Part shown: piece after piece, positions 6,413 to 14,348 of the stretch
Layout: the number at the start of each line of letters is the position of its first letter
How positions within the stretch are numbered: position 1 is the stretch's first letter
Source: a virus
Virus record (IMG/VR): IMGVR_UViG_3300044655_000097
Location: 1 to 26,140 of that record
Length of the DNA: 26,140 nucleotides
Reading direction: 5' to 3' (one strand)
Translations under genes and position numbers: made by a program
Notes under the pieces: generated by a model
Told to the model about the DNA's origin: nothing
Seen by the model: the letters and a program-made list of their open reading frames with translations, nothing else
Databases searched by the model: none

Positions 6413-6514
6413 ATGAACCCCGAACGCATCCTTGACCTGCTCATCGAAATCGGGAAGACGGTTGCAGCCGTTTTCTTCATCATCACCCTTCTAACCCTCC
6501 TTTGGACCTTATGA
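6413..6514 (+). CDS. 33-residue single-span membrane peptide
   Basis: MNPERILDLLIEIGK followed by TVAAVFFIITLLTLLWTL: a short amphipathic N-terminus and one membrane-spanning segment that runs to the end. It follows the large terminase by nine bases and overlaps the glycosyltransferase-like gene by ATGA, which supports translation. Size and shape fit a membrane anchor, a lysis accessory or a small holin-like peptide; no family could be named. Confidence 0.5.
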   Translation: MNPERILDLLIEIGKTVAAVFFIITLLTLLWTL

Positions 6515-7164
6515 AAGTCATCCACTACTACCACGTTTATTGCGGAGGGAACTGGCAGTTAATCCTTAACCAGCACATGATGGCGGTATGCAACTATGGC
6601 CTCATCAATGTCTTGGATGAGATAAGGGTCGGCATCGTCGGTCCACCCGAACAACGCAAAGCGGTCAAGGAGGTGCTGGAGAACTCGATGGTAGCCGATA
6701 AGGTCAAGGTCGTGGTAACCCGGACCAACGCTTGGGAGCAGGCGACCCTGACCGAGATGTACCGGGCCTCGCAGGAAGAGGAAGCCGTGTACCTGTACGC
6801 CCACACGAAGGGGGCAAGCGACCCATCGCTTATCAACCAGTTGTGGAATCGCAGCATGACTTTCTTCAACGTCGTGGCTTGGGAACGCTGCCTGCAACTG
6901 CTGGAAGGAGTGGATGCAGTCGGCTGCCATTGGATAACCAAGGAGCAGTTCCCTCACATGGCTGACCACAACAACCCCGACGGCTACCCCTATTTTGGTG
7001 GAACCTATTGGTGGGCCAAGTCATCCCACATCAAGGAACTGGGCGAACCTGTACGAGAACACCGCTGGCAAGCCGAACATTGGATTGGAAAGAAGCCCGA
7101 CACGAAGGTCCACGACTCCAACCCCGGATGGCCTTCACCCGAACGCTTTGTAATCACTTTTTAA
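6511..7164 (+). CDS. Glycosyltransferase-like protein
   Basis: A 217-residue protein starting MKVIHYYHVYCGGNW. It has a beta strand and loop YLYAHTKGAS (94-103), then NRSMTFFNVVAWERC, DAVGCHWI (135-142), the aromatic YFGGTYWWAK (161-170), and near the end RWQAEHWIG. This arrangement is seen in uncharacterised GT-A-like glycosyltransferases in phages and capsule clusters; no clear DxD metal site is visible, so catalytic activity is not certain. It is translationally coupled to the membrane peptide before it and to the DUF3431-like gene after it. It probably transfers or prepares a sugar for a virion or host surface glycan together with Glf downstream. Confidence 0.55.
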   Translation: MKVIHYYHVYCGGNWQLILNQHMMAVCNYGLINVLDEIRVGIVGPPEQRKAVKEVLENSMVADKVKVVVTRTNAWEQATLTEMYRASQEEEAVYLYAHTKGASDPSLINQLWNRSMTFFNVVAWERCLQLLEGVDAVGCHWITKEQFPHMADHNNPDGYPYFGGTYWWAKSSHIKELGEPVREHRWQAEHWIGKKPDTKVHDSNPGWPSPERFVITF

Positions 7165-7736
7165 TGCAGATAGTCGTTGCACGGTATAACGAGGACTTGA
7201 CTTGGCTCAATCCTTACAAGCAGCATTGCGTGATCTACAACAAAGGGGAAGCCATTGACCTCCCAAGCATTGCCTTGACCAACATCGGAAGGGAATCGCA
7301 TACCTACCTGCACCACATCATTGAGAACTACAATCGCCTTGACGATGTAACCCTTTTCACGCAGGGCAAGCCCTTTGACCATTGCCCAAAAATTACGGAC
7401 CACATTGACACCATGCTTGATGAAGGGATGGACATTCCCTTCTTAAACCTATCGCAATGGGTCCTACAAATTCACGGGTTAAACTGCAACGCTTGGCCTT
7501 ACCATTGTTGGCCGAACCTTTTGCCGGAAGTCGTTGAGTTTTTATTCGGGCAAACGATTGAGCGGCAGGTTTGGTTTGGAGCAGGGGCAATCTTTGCGGT
7601 TCGCAAGGAAGCCATCCAGCAACGGCCCTTGAAGTTCTATCAAAGAGCAATCACACTACTACCACCAATGGTTGACTGTCAAGGCTACGGCCATGCCTTT
7701 GAACGGCTATGGCCCACAATATTCAACGCACTATGA
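7164..7736 (+). CDS. DUF3431-like protein (probable sugar-related enzyme)
   Basis: The 190-residue protein begins MQIVVARYNEDLTWL and contains YNKG, then NIGRESHTYLHHIIENY (40-56) and LFTQGKPFDH (65-74), the characteristic string of DUF3431 proteins. These are small, possibly glycosyltransferase-like enzymes of unknown activity. A later WFGAGAIFAVRKEAI segment resembles the acceptor-side end of GT-A folds. The ATG at 7164 overlaps the previous stop by one base (TAATG); the longer reading from 7008 runs through the previous gene. Its setting between a glycosyltransferase-like gene, a methyltransferase and Glf points to glycan work. Confidence 0.65.
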   Translation: MQIVVARYNEDLTWLNPYKQHCVIYNKGEAIDLPSIALTNIGRESHTYLHHIIENYNRLDDVTLFTQGKPFDHCPKITDHIDTMLDEGMDIPFLNLSQWVLQIHGLNCNAWPYHCWPNLLPEVVEFLFGQTIERQVWFGAGAIFAVRKEAIQQRPLKFYQRAITLLPPMVDCQGYGHAFERLWPTIFNAL

Positions 7737-8395
7737 AAGACTTATTTTCACGACTATCCGAGTTAGATATTGACTCAATGTCAACCGAAGAACTGGAGCG
7801 TTTACTACCTGAATTTGGGATGAACAACGAGATTCTTCACGAAATGCCGAGCCACCTGTCCGACTACTTCGGGAAGGGCTTGCGGTTTTGGCAGTACCCC
7901 AACCAATTCGCAAAACTGCTCAAGCACATTCACGGCAAGCCCATCAACTCCTACCTTGAGATTGGATGCCGATGGGGTGGGACTTTCGTGATAATCAACG
8001 AAGTCCTCAAGAAAACTAACAAGCAACTAAAGTCCTTTGCGGTGGACCTTATTGAGCCATCCGAAATCCTGAACCAGTACAACGATTATTGGCCCTTTAC
8101 TTACATAGAGGGGAACTCGATGTTGTTCCAAACCATTAGCCCCAAACTACCGAGCCAAGTTGACTTCGTGTTTATTGATGGCGACCATTCCTACGAAGGG
8201 GTCAGGCGTGATTTTGAGAACTCGCTTACTTTAAACCCTGCCTACATCATGCTGCATGACATCAATAGCGTTGCCTGTCCGGGTGTTGTTCACTTTTGGA
8301 ACGAGATAAAGGGCAACTACAAGCACCGCGAATTTATTGAGGGGTACGCATCGGTCAGGGATAACTACTTGGGAATCGGCATCATTGAACTATGA
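7733..8395 (+). CDS. Class I SAM-dependent methyltransferase
   Basis: The 220-residue protein has SAM-binding motif I YLEIGCRWGGT (74-84), an acidic strand end in FAVDLIEP, and FIDGDHSYEGVRRDF (147-161), a set typical of Methyltransf_24/CmcI-type enzymes that methylate small molecules or sugars. LHDINS further on is also usual in that group. The likely substrate is a sugar hydroxyl or carboxyl given the neighbours, but this is inference. Overlaps of ATGA with both neighbours place it inside the sugar cassette. Protein methylation is an alternative. Confidence 0.75.
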   Translation: MKDLFSRLSELDIDSMSTEELERLLPEFGMNNEILHEMPSHLSDYFGKGLRFWQYPNQFAKLLKHIHGKPINSYLEIGCRWGGTFVIINEVLKKTNKQLKSFAVDLIEPSEILNQYNDYWPFTYIEGNSMLFQTISPKLPSQVDFVFIDGDHSYEGVRRDFENSLTLNPAYIMLHDINSVACPGVVHFWNEIKGNYKHREFIEGYASVRDNYLGIGIIEL

Positions 8396-9477
8396 GTTAC
8401 GACTTCGCCATTGTGGGTTCGGGTTTCTTCGGTGCGATTTGCGCCAAGCACTTGCACGACCAAGGCAAGAAGGTTGTGGTTATTGAGAAACGCAACCACA
8501 TTGGCGGTAACTGCTACACCGAGGTCAAGAGCGGTATAACGGTTCACACTTACGGACCGCACATCTTTCACACGAACAAGAAAGAGATTTGGGAATGGAT
8601 TAACCAATATGCAGAGTTCAAGCCTATCCGCTTGCAGGTCATGGCTACGGCCAAGGGAGGCATTTATTCCCTTCCTTTCTCGATGCACACCTTCAGTCAG
8701 GTCTATGGTGCTACAACACCCCAAGAGGCCATGCGTTGCATTGAACGGGATTCGGATTGCGCTGACGATGGCAGCCTTAAATCTGCTGCTATCAAGAAAG
8801 TCGGTAGAAAGGTTTACGAGTTGCTAATCAAGGGCTATACCGAAAAGCAATGGATGAAGCCTGCAACGGACCTCCCGGCAAGCATTGTAAATCGCTTGCC
8901 CGTTCGGATGACCTACGACAACAATTACTTCAACGACCAATTCCAAGGCATCCCGGTTGGTGGCTACACGCCAATCTTTGAGAAACTACTTGAGGGGGTT
9001 GACTTGCTGCTCAACACGGACTTCTTTACCGACCCATTGCCGGATGCCGAGAACCTAATCTACACGGGTCCGATTGACAAGTTCTTTGACTACCAGTTTG
9101 GTCCTTTGGAGTATAAAACAATTAGGCACGAACACGAATGGGTTTTTTCAAACAACGTGCAGGGATGCCCCGTGATGAACTACACGGATGCCGAGGTCCC
9201 ATACACCCGAAAGATTGAACACAAGCATTTTGCCCAAGAGGAAGGGTACGGCTCTTGGGTCAGCACCGAATACCCCCAAGAGTATATTCCCGACAAGACC
9301 GACCCCTACTACCCGGTCAACGACCAAGCGAACAATAAGGTATATCAGTCCTACAAAGAATTAGCCGATTCAACTCCGAATGTTTACTTTGGAGGAAGGC
9401 TCGGTCAGTACAAGTACTTTGATATGCACCAAGTCATCGAGGAAGCACTAACCTTCTGCAAAACCAAACTCCCATGA
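8392..9477 (+). CDS. glf: UDP-galactopyranose mutase
   Basis: A 361-residue flavoenzyme that converts UDP-galactopyranose to UDP-galactofuranose, close to the usual bacterial length of about 370. Family marks are intact: the FAD-binding GSGFFG (9-14), VVIEKRNHIGGNCYTE, TYGPHIFHTN, a central RMTYDNNYFNDQFQGIP segment, NYTDAEVPYTR, and the C-terminal GGRLGQYKYFDM that contacts FAD. Reduced FAD acts as the nucleophile in this family. In bacteria it supplies Galf for O-antigen, capsule or arabinogalactan. In a phage it probably feeds a virion or host-surface glycan made by the glycosyltransferases at 6511 and 18744. It overlaps the next gene by ATGA. Confidence 0.95.
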   Translation: MSYDFAIVGSGFFGAICAKHLHDQGKKVVVIEKRNHIGGNCYTEVKSGITVHTYGPHIFHTNKKEIWEWINQYAEFKPIRLQVMATAKGGIYSLPFSMHTFSQVYGATTPQEAMRCIERDSDCADDGSLKSAAIKKVGRKVYELLIKGYTEKQWMKPATDLPASIVNRLPVRMTYDNNYFNDQFQGIPVGGYTPIFEKLLEGVDLLLNTDFFTDPLPDAENLIYTGPIDKFFDYQFGPLEYKTIRHEHEWVFSNNVQGCPVMNYTDAEVPYTRKIEHKHFAQEEGYGSWVSTEYPQEYIPDKTDPYYPVNDQANNKVYQSYKELADSTPNVYFGGRLGQYKYFDMHQVIEEALTFCKTKLP

Positions 9478-10043
9478 AACTCCAAGACCTGACCATCGAC
9501 CAGTTCCAGCGCATCGGAGCCATTGAGTTCAGCAGCGTCCTTGGGGACTACGACAAGCGTGCAGGAGTCGTCGCAATCGTTGAGGGGGTCGATATATCAA
9601 TCGTTCGAGAAATGCCCGCCAAGAGCGTCCTAAAGCGTTACAAGGCTATTATCAGCGAGTGGAACGCATTGCCTGCATTGGGTTACAAGCGGAAGTTCAA
9701 AGCCGGGGGCAAGTGGTGGATCCCAACGGTGTTCACGGATGAACTTACGGCCGGGCAGTTGATAGAGTTAATGGACGCAAACACGACCGACGAGAAGCAG
9801 TTGTTGCAAAACCTCCACCGAATCATGGCGACCTTGTGCAGGGAGGGTGGTCTATTCGGATTCTTTCCGAAAAAGTACGACGGGGCTGCCCATGCGGAAA
9901 GAGCCGAACTCATGAAGAAACACGCCAAGGTGGGCGACGTTTGGGGGGTTGTCAGTTTTTTTTTGCTAAGTTCCGAATCCTTCTTGAAAGTTTTGAGCGA
10001 CTATTCCAAGCACCTGATGACGAAGGCCGAGGGGCTGACGTAA
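9474..10043 (+). CDS. Tail assembly chaperone, short form (G-like)
   Basis: A 189-residue helical protein whose middle part, FTDELTAGQLIELMDANTTDEKQLLQNLHRIMATLCREGG, resembles tail assembly chaperones with an LT.GQ..EL pattern. Such proteins bind the tape measure before tail tube assembly and are absent from the virion. Eighty percent of the way through, a run of nine T's (9956-9964) forms a T_TTT_TTT slippery sequence in this frame. A second open frame at -1 continues to 10219, matching the lambda G/GT arrangement. The name rests on this architecture and position upstream of the tape measure rather than a strong domain match. Confidence 0.6.
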   Translation: MKLQDLTIDQFQRIGAIEFSSVLGDYDKRAGVVAIVEGVDISIVREMPAKSVLKRYKAIISEWNALPALGYKRKFKAGGKWWIPTVFTDELTAGQLIELMDANTTDEKQLLQNLHRIMATLCREGGLFGFFPKKYDGAAHAERAELMKKHAKVGDVWGVVSFFLLSSESFLKVLSDYSKHLMTKAEGLT

Positions 10044-10219
10044 GCCCTCTCGCAGGGTACGGATGGCTGATGGTGGTGTGGAGGATGGCAAATAAGGACG
10101 TTCTCAAATTCGATGCCATCTTCGCTATGAAGGCGGTGGAGTTCCTGAACTATGCCCTGCTGATTCACGACATCTTGGAAGCAGAGAGGATGGAAGCGGA
10201 GCGGGCGAGGCGCAGATAG
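9474..10219 (+). CDS. Tail assembly chaperone, frameshifted long form (GT-like)
   Basis: Predicted product of -1 frameshifting at the T-run: join of 9474..9962 and 9962..10219, 163 plus 85 residues, 248 in all. The -1 frame extension has a normal protein composition: FERLFQAPDDEGRGADVSPL, then GWLMVVWRM, then VLKFDAIFAMKAVEFLNYA and a charged helical tail EAERMEAERARRR. It has no strong start of its own near the overlap; an ATG at about 10069 could allow separate translation, the main alternative. In lambda the T part links the chaperone to tail tube subunits. Confidence 0.5.
9956..9965 (+). promoter_or_regulatory. -1 ribosomal frameshift slippery site
   Basis: In the reading frame of the 9474 gene the bases read AGT TTT TTT TTG, so both T_TTT_TTT (9956-9962) and T_TTT_TTG (9959-9965) match the X_XXY_YYZ rule for tandem -1 slippage. 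The -1 frame is open from here to 10219. I did not find a convincing downstream hairpin by eye. Confidence 0.6.
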
Positions 10220-10246
10220 ACACATTCCAGCACGGGGGACATTTAC
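10217..10246 (+). promoter_or_regulatory. ACATTTAC-type promoter, site 1
   Basis: GACATTTAC at 10238-10246 lies directly before the gene at 10251. An ATTC at 10224-10227 sits 10 bases upstream of the box, as in sites 3 and 4. The -33 position (10217-10219) is TAG rather than TTG. The -7 box ends five bases before the start codon. Confidence 0.45.
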
Positions 10247-10250
10247 CCAC

Positions 10251-10898
10251 ATGGAAACAACCATCCTCGCCAATGGTAAGCCCGTAAACAAGTTCGGTAG
10301 CGGTTCGATGAAAGGCATTGACGAAACCGCTTTGGAGGGGATTGGTTCAGTTGTCGGCCCCAAAGGTGGAGGCAAGTCGCCAACCCACGACGTGCTGGTC
10401 AAGTGGATTGAACGGGTCATCGAACTTGCGAAGAAGAACCTCGAAGCAGCGAACGCAAATGCAGGGGGAACGCTCTCGGCATCCATCTCACCCGAAGACA
10501 TCGAACTATCCGCAAAGCAAATCGTGGTGGCTATCATGGCTAACCCCTACTGGAAGTATGTGGACCAAGGGGTGCGAGGTAAGTCCTCAAGCGTAAAGGC
10601 TCCGAGGTCGCCATTTCAATACAGGGACAAGTACCCACCTGCCCAAGCCATGGCCGATTGGATAGCCAACAAGGAAAAAGCAGTTGTGCCAACCTATTCC
10701 CGTGAACTCAAGCGGATGCGAACCAAGCAGGAGCAGGGATTGGTGGATGGCAGGTCGGTTGCCTATTGGGTATTCCAGCGAGGAACACGGGCCACAAACT
10801 TCATGTCTAACGCTCTATCCCCCGAAATGATAGACGTTTTGGTGAACACAATCGCTGAAACCCTTGGCAAATCCATAAGCGTAGCAACCAAACTATAA
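10251..10898 (+). CDS. Virion morphogenesis protein, possibly HK97 gp10-like
   Basis: The 215-residue protein contains YWKYVDQGVRGK (about 102-113), SPFQYRDKYPPAQAMADWI, and a C-terminal RSVAYWVFQRGTRATNFMSNALS followed by a helix. A VD.GV.G motif, an F/Y-rich centre and a G.....FM..AL end recall HK97 gp10-type tail completion proteins, which sit at the head-tail joint, but the match is loose. A candidate promoter ends just before the ATG, making this the first gene of a tail block. Gly-rich residues 34-42 look like a flexible N-terminus. Confidence 0.5.
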   Translation: METTILANGKPVNKFGSGSMKGIDETALEGIGSVVGPKGGGKSPTHDVLVKWIERVIELAKKNLEAANANAGGTLSASISPEDIELSAKQIVVAIMANPYWKYVDQGVRGKSSSVKAPRSPFQYRDKYPPAQAMADWIANKEKAVVPTYSRELKRMRTKQEQGLVDGRSVAYWVFQRGTRATNFMSNALSPEMIDVLVNTIAETLGKSISVATKL

Positions 10899-10899
10899 A

Positions 10900-12093
10900 A
10901 TGGCAACAACCGTCCTTTCCGGGTCGCCCCAAGTGGCAACCCCCGTTTACAACAAGATGCTCTTCAAGGTCAGCGGTTCGCTGATTGCACAACCAAATTA
11001 CAGGTACGTCTGCGATGTCAAGAACCCAGCAGGGACGACCCTTGCCCGGCTAAAGTGCGACAAACTGCCCACCACCAACTTCGGGTTCTTTGACGTTGCC
11101 AAGGTCGTTGAAACGCTGATTGCACCGACTAAGCCAACGCTGACCCAAACGGGATTCGTTGATCACGCCGGGTACTATTCGGGGTACAGGCTCGACTTCA
11201 TGGAGGAATACGGCAACACCCCAGTCGTGTACACGGGAACCGTTACAACCGTGTCGGGGAATTTTTCCTTCGCAGGAAACTTGGAGCAGTTAGAACTTGC
11301 GACTTGGAGTGGTGGTCTGTACTTTCCGAGCGGTGTTATCGTCAACGACACGAATCGAATGCTAACAACCCCGACGACTCGCACGGTCTATGCGGACGGC
11401 TACGGATGGCTTTCCATAGGTCAGTTCAATTACGCAGTCGAGAAGGCTTACATCCAATACTGGAGTGCAACAGGAGCGACCTTTGCAAGGCAGTTCGATG
11501 TGTTAGCGTCTAGTGTATCGGGGTCGAATGTGATCCGCTTCGGGGTCGGGCCAATGAACCTCAAAGCTCTCACGTCGGGACAATGCTTGGACGGGAACCC
11601 CGGAGATTACCTATTCCAAGGCAATGCCGGGGACTTCTACGACGTTTACTTCTCAAGGGGGTCAAACATCACGATTCGTCAACGCTACGTCATCGGGCAA
11701 TGCCAGCGGTTCAACTCCATCCCGGTTCACTTCCAAAACAAATACGGAGGCATTGACTCCTACACCTTTACGCTCAAGAACCGCAAGCGGGCCAATATCA
11801 GCAGGCAGACTTTCGGATACAACTCGGACGTTTACGCGACCACCACCTACGACAAAGTTTGGGCAGGTGAGTTCGACTACGTTTACGCACTCAACTCGGA
11901 CTGGCTGACGGATGCCGAATCCGCTTGGCTGATTGAGATGGTCAGGTCCGGGCAGGTATGGCTTGAACTGGATGGGCAGTTAGTTGAGGCTATCGTCAAC
12001 GTTAATACCTACCAATTCACGACACGCAGGAACGACCGACTTACCCAGTTGCAGGTCGAGGTTGCAGTCGCTTACAAGAACAACATCCTATGA
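10900..12093 (+). CDS. Tail or baseplate structural protein
   Basis: A 397-residue beta-rich protein. N-terminal part: a KMLFKVSG...YRYVCDVKN strand pair. C-terminal part (about 280-397) has LKNRKRANISRQTFG, LNSDWLTDAESAWLIEMVRSGQVWLEL and RNDRLTQLQVEVAVAYKNNIL, a pattern I associate with large structural proteins of Bacteroidota phages located just before the tape measure. A distal tail or baseplate hub-side role is likely from position. It starts one base after the previous stop and overlaps the next gene by ATGA. Confidence 0.6.
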   Translation: MATTVLSGSPQVATPVYNKMLFKVSGSLIAQPNYRYVCDVKNPAGTTLARLKCDKLPTTNFGFFDVAKVVETLIAPTKPTLTQTGFVDHAGYYSGYRLDFMEEYGNTPVVYTGTVTTVSGNFSFAGNLEQLELATWSGGLYFPSGVIVNDTNRMLTTPTTRTVYADGYGWLSIGQFNYAVEKAYIQYWSATGATFARQFDVLASSVSGSNVIRFGVGPMNLKALTSGQCLDGNPGDYLFQGNAGDFYDVYFSRGSNITIRQRYVIGQCQRFNSIPVHFQNKYGGIDSYTFTLKNRKRANISRQTFGYNSDVYATTTYDKVWAGEFDYVYALNSDWLTDAESAWLIEMVRSGQVWLELDGQLVEAIVNVNTYQFTTRRNDRLTQLQVEVAVAYKNNIL

Positions 12094-14345
12094 GCGTAAC
12101 CCTCATCGCCTACCCTCTCAACGATTCCAACGCAGAGGTTCCCTACGTCCTTGATACCATGGGCGAAATTGACATCGCCCTGACTTTTTCGGTGGAGGAC
12201 ATTGCCGACATAACCAAGCGGAGGGGGTCGTTCTCCAAGACCATCACGTTGCCTAATACGACAACAAATCGGGCTTGCTTCGGGTACGCTTACAACATCC
12301 AGTCCTTCGTGGGTGGATTCCAACCGAACAAGAAGATTCGTGCTGCGATGTGGGAGGATGGGGTCCAAGTGTTCAGCGGAGTGTTGCAACTCCTGTCCAT
12401 GGCTAAAATCAAGGGACAGGTAACCTACGAAGTCGGGCTATTCACGGACAACGTGAGCCTCTTCAAATCCATTGAGGGTAATATGCTCGTCAACACGGCT
12501 GGCGTTACAGGGATGAACCACGTCCCCAATTCGGGCCACGTTTCGGGAACTTGGACGGCAAGCGGTACGGCTTCGAGCGGTTACGTTTACGGCTTGGTGG
12601 ATTCAGCAGGGTTTAACGACGTGCAGGCCTTGGGTAATTTTGACGTTCCTTGGTGGAGGCTTGGGCCTTCTATCTACGTCAAGAAATTAGTGGACCTCAT
12701 CTTTACCGAGGCAGGATTCCGCTATTCATCCAACTTCTTTAACTCTGCGACCTTCGGCAAATTGGTCATCCCGTATGCAAACGGCTTGATGGCGACCAAC
12801 CTGTCGGGGTCCAACATTTTCACTCAAGCAACGGGTTCGGTCAGCGCATCGCTCGCAGGGCCAGCCATCAACTTTGAGTTCAGCAGGGACAACGTATCGC
12901 CCTTCTATGATAATAGCGGTTATTGGGTCGCATCGTCCAGCACCTTCGTCGCTCCATCGGTTCCGACCCGTTGGAACATCAACCTATCCTACGTTGTCAG
13001 CGGTGTAACCTTCGGGCTTGATGGCGTTGCAGGAGGCGACTTTACGGTATTCAACACGGCCACAAGTTCAACCCTTGCCTTGGTTGGAACGGTTGACCTT
13101 ACCCGGTCAAGTTATCCGCTTTCGGGGAATGTTTACTTTGAGAACGTAACCATCCCAGCAAATGCGGTCGTCAAGTTCAGGTACGATGAAACGGAGGGAG
13201 CCACGTCGATAACCTTCAAATCAGGAGGCACATTGCAGATGATTTGCCTCGAAAACCCTCAAAGCATCGGGACCTTGGATATGCGGACCGCACTCCCTGC
13301 TGACGTAAAGCAGAGCGACCTGTTGGAGGACTTGCAGAAGATGTTCAACCTCCAGTTCATGCCGGACCCACAAGACCCGAAACTGCTATACATCGAGCCT
13401 TGGGTGGATTTCTACTCCAGCGGTTCGGTGGACTGGTCGCAGAAGGCAGACGAGAATCAGGAGCAGGTCCTGACCAATGGCGACCCGAACGCCTACACCA
13501 ACGTCATCTTCAAGTACAAGGACATGGGCGATTACCTGTCCAAGACCTACAAGCAGTCCTATCCGCTTGCACGGGAAGGCTACGGAGGCCGAATCTTCAA
13601 CACGGCCAACTTTTACGGCAAGGGCGACAAGATTGTAGAAACCATCGCAGGGACACTTATTCCCGCATCGTTCACGACGGACAAAATAGTAGGCAGGACT
13701 TGGGACTTGGAGGGAACCTTCACAAGCGGAAACATCAAGGCCCTGCAAACAGGTTACCGCTTGGCTCAATACAACCTCATCACCCCACCGACCGAATGGC
13801 GTTATCAGTACGGGGTAACAGGCACGACTGGCATTCCTTTGGCCGTTCCTCAAACACGGCTGCCCTTCATCAGCCACATTGACAACCCCTACGCCCCGAC
13901 GATGGACTTGGCCTTTGGTCAGCCTCGGACGGTCTTCTACAACGCAGTCAACGCATCGGGTAGTTTTATCAACTACACCAACAACAACCTTTACAACAAA
14001 TATTGGTTGAATTACATCAACGAAACCGTGTCAAGCGAGGCGTTGCAGTTGGAATTGACGATGATGATTAACGCAGCAGATGTTTATCAACTTGACTTCC
14101 GCAAGCCGATTTACTATGGAGGCATCCGCTGGCGATTGCTTGAAGTGCGAGATTACTTGGTTGGGCAGCAGAAGCCTTGTCGGGTAACCCTTCGGAGGAT
14201 TCTAAACCTCGCTGAATTTGCTCCCACAGTAACGACACCGATAGCGAATGACCCATCCGCAAGGTACAACGGACCTATCGACCCCGACCCAGCAGACCCC
14301 GACTACGAACCACCCATCAACCCTGAACTACCCTCCGAAGGTTAA
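12090..14345 (+). CDS. Large tail or baseplate protein
   Basis: A 751-residue protein that starts with a small folded region, IDIALTFSVEDIADITKRRGSFSKTITLP (about 27-55), recognisable in Bacteroidota phage tail proteins. FGYAYNIQSFVGGF and a long beta-rich body follow, with SDLLEDLQKMFNLQFMPD and a later PIYYGGIRWRLLEVRDYLVG segment. The last 25 or so residues are rich in Pro and Asp (DPDPADPDYEPP), a probable disordered tail. It is the second-largest class of protein here and is probably a tail tip or hub component; no enzymatic domain is seen. Confidence 0.6.
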   Translation: MSVTLIAYPLNDSNAEVPYVLDTMGEIDIALTFSVEDIADITKRRGSFSKTITLPNTTTNRACFGYAYNIQSFVGGFQPNKKIRAAMWEDGVQVFSGVLQLLSMAKIKGQVTYEVGLFTDNVSLFKSIEGNMLVNTAGVTGMNHVPNSGHVSGTWTASGTASSGYVYGLVDSAGFNDVQALGNFDVPWWRLGPSIYVKKLVDLIFTEAGFRYSSNFFNSATFGKLVIPYANGLMATNLSGSNIFTQATGSVSASLAGPAINFEFSRDNVSPFYDNSGYWVASSSTFVAPSVPTRWNINLSYVVSGVTFGLDGVAGGDFTVFNTATSSTLALVGTVDLTRSSYPLSGNVYFENVTIPANAVVKFRYDETEGATSITFKSGGTLQMICLENPQSIGTLDMRTALPADVKQSDLLEDLQKMFNLQFMPDPQDPKLLYIEPWVDFYSSGSVDWSQKADENQEQVLTNGDPNAYTNVIFKYKDMGDYLSKTYKQSYPLAREGYGGRIFNTANFYGKGDKIVETIAGTLIPASFTTDKIVGRTWDLEGTFTSGNIKALQTGYRLAQYNLITPPTEWRYQYGVTGTTGIPLAVPQTRLPFISHIDNPYAPTMDLAFGQPRTVFYNAVNASGSFINYTNNNLYNKYWLNYINETVSSEALQLELTMMINAADVYQLDFRKPIYYGGIRWRLLEVRDYLVGQQKPCRVTLRRILNLAEFAPTVTTPIANDPSARYNGPIDPDPADPDYEPPINPELPSEG

Positions 14346-14348
14346 ACT

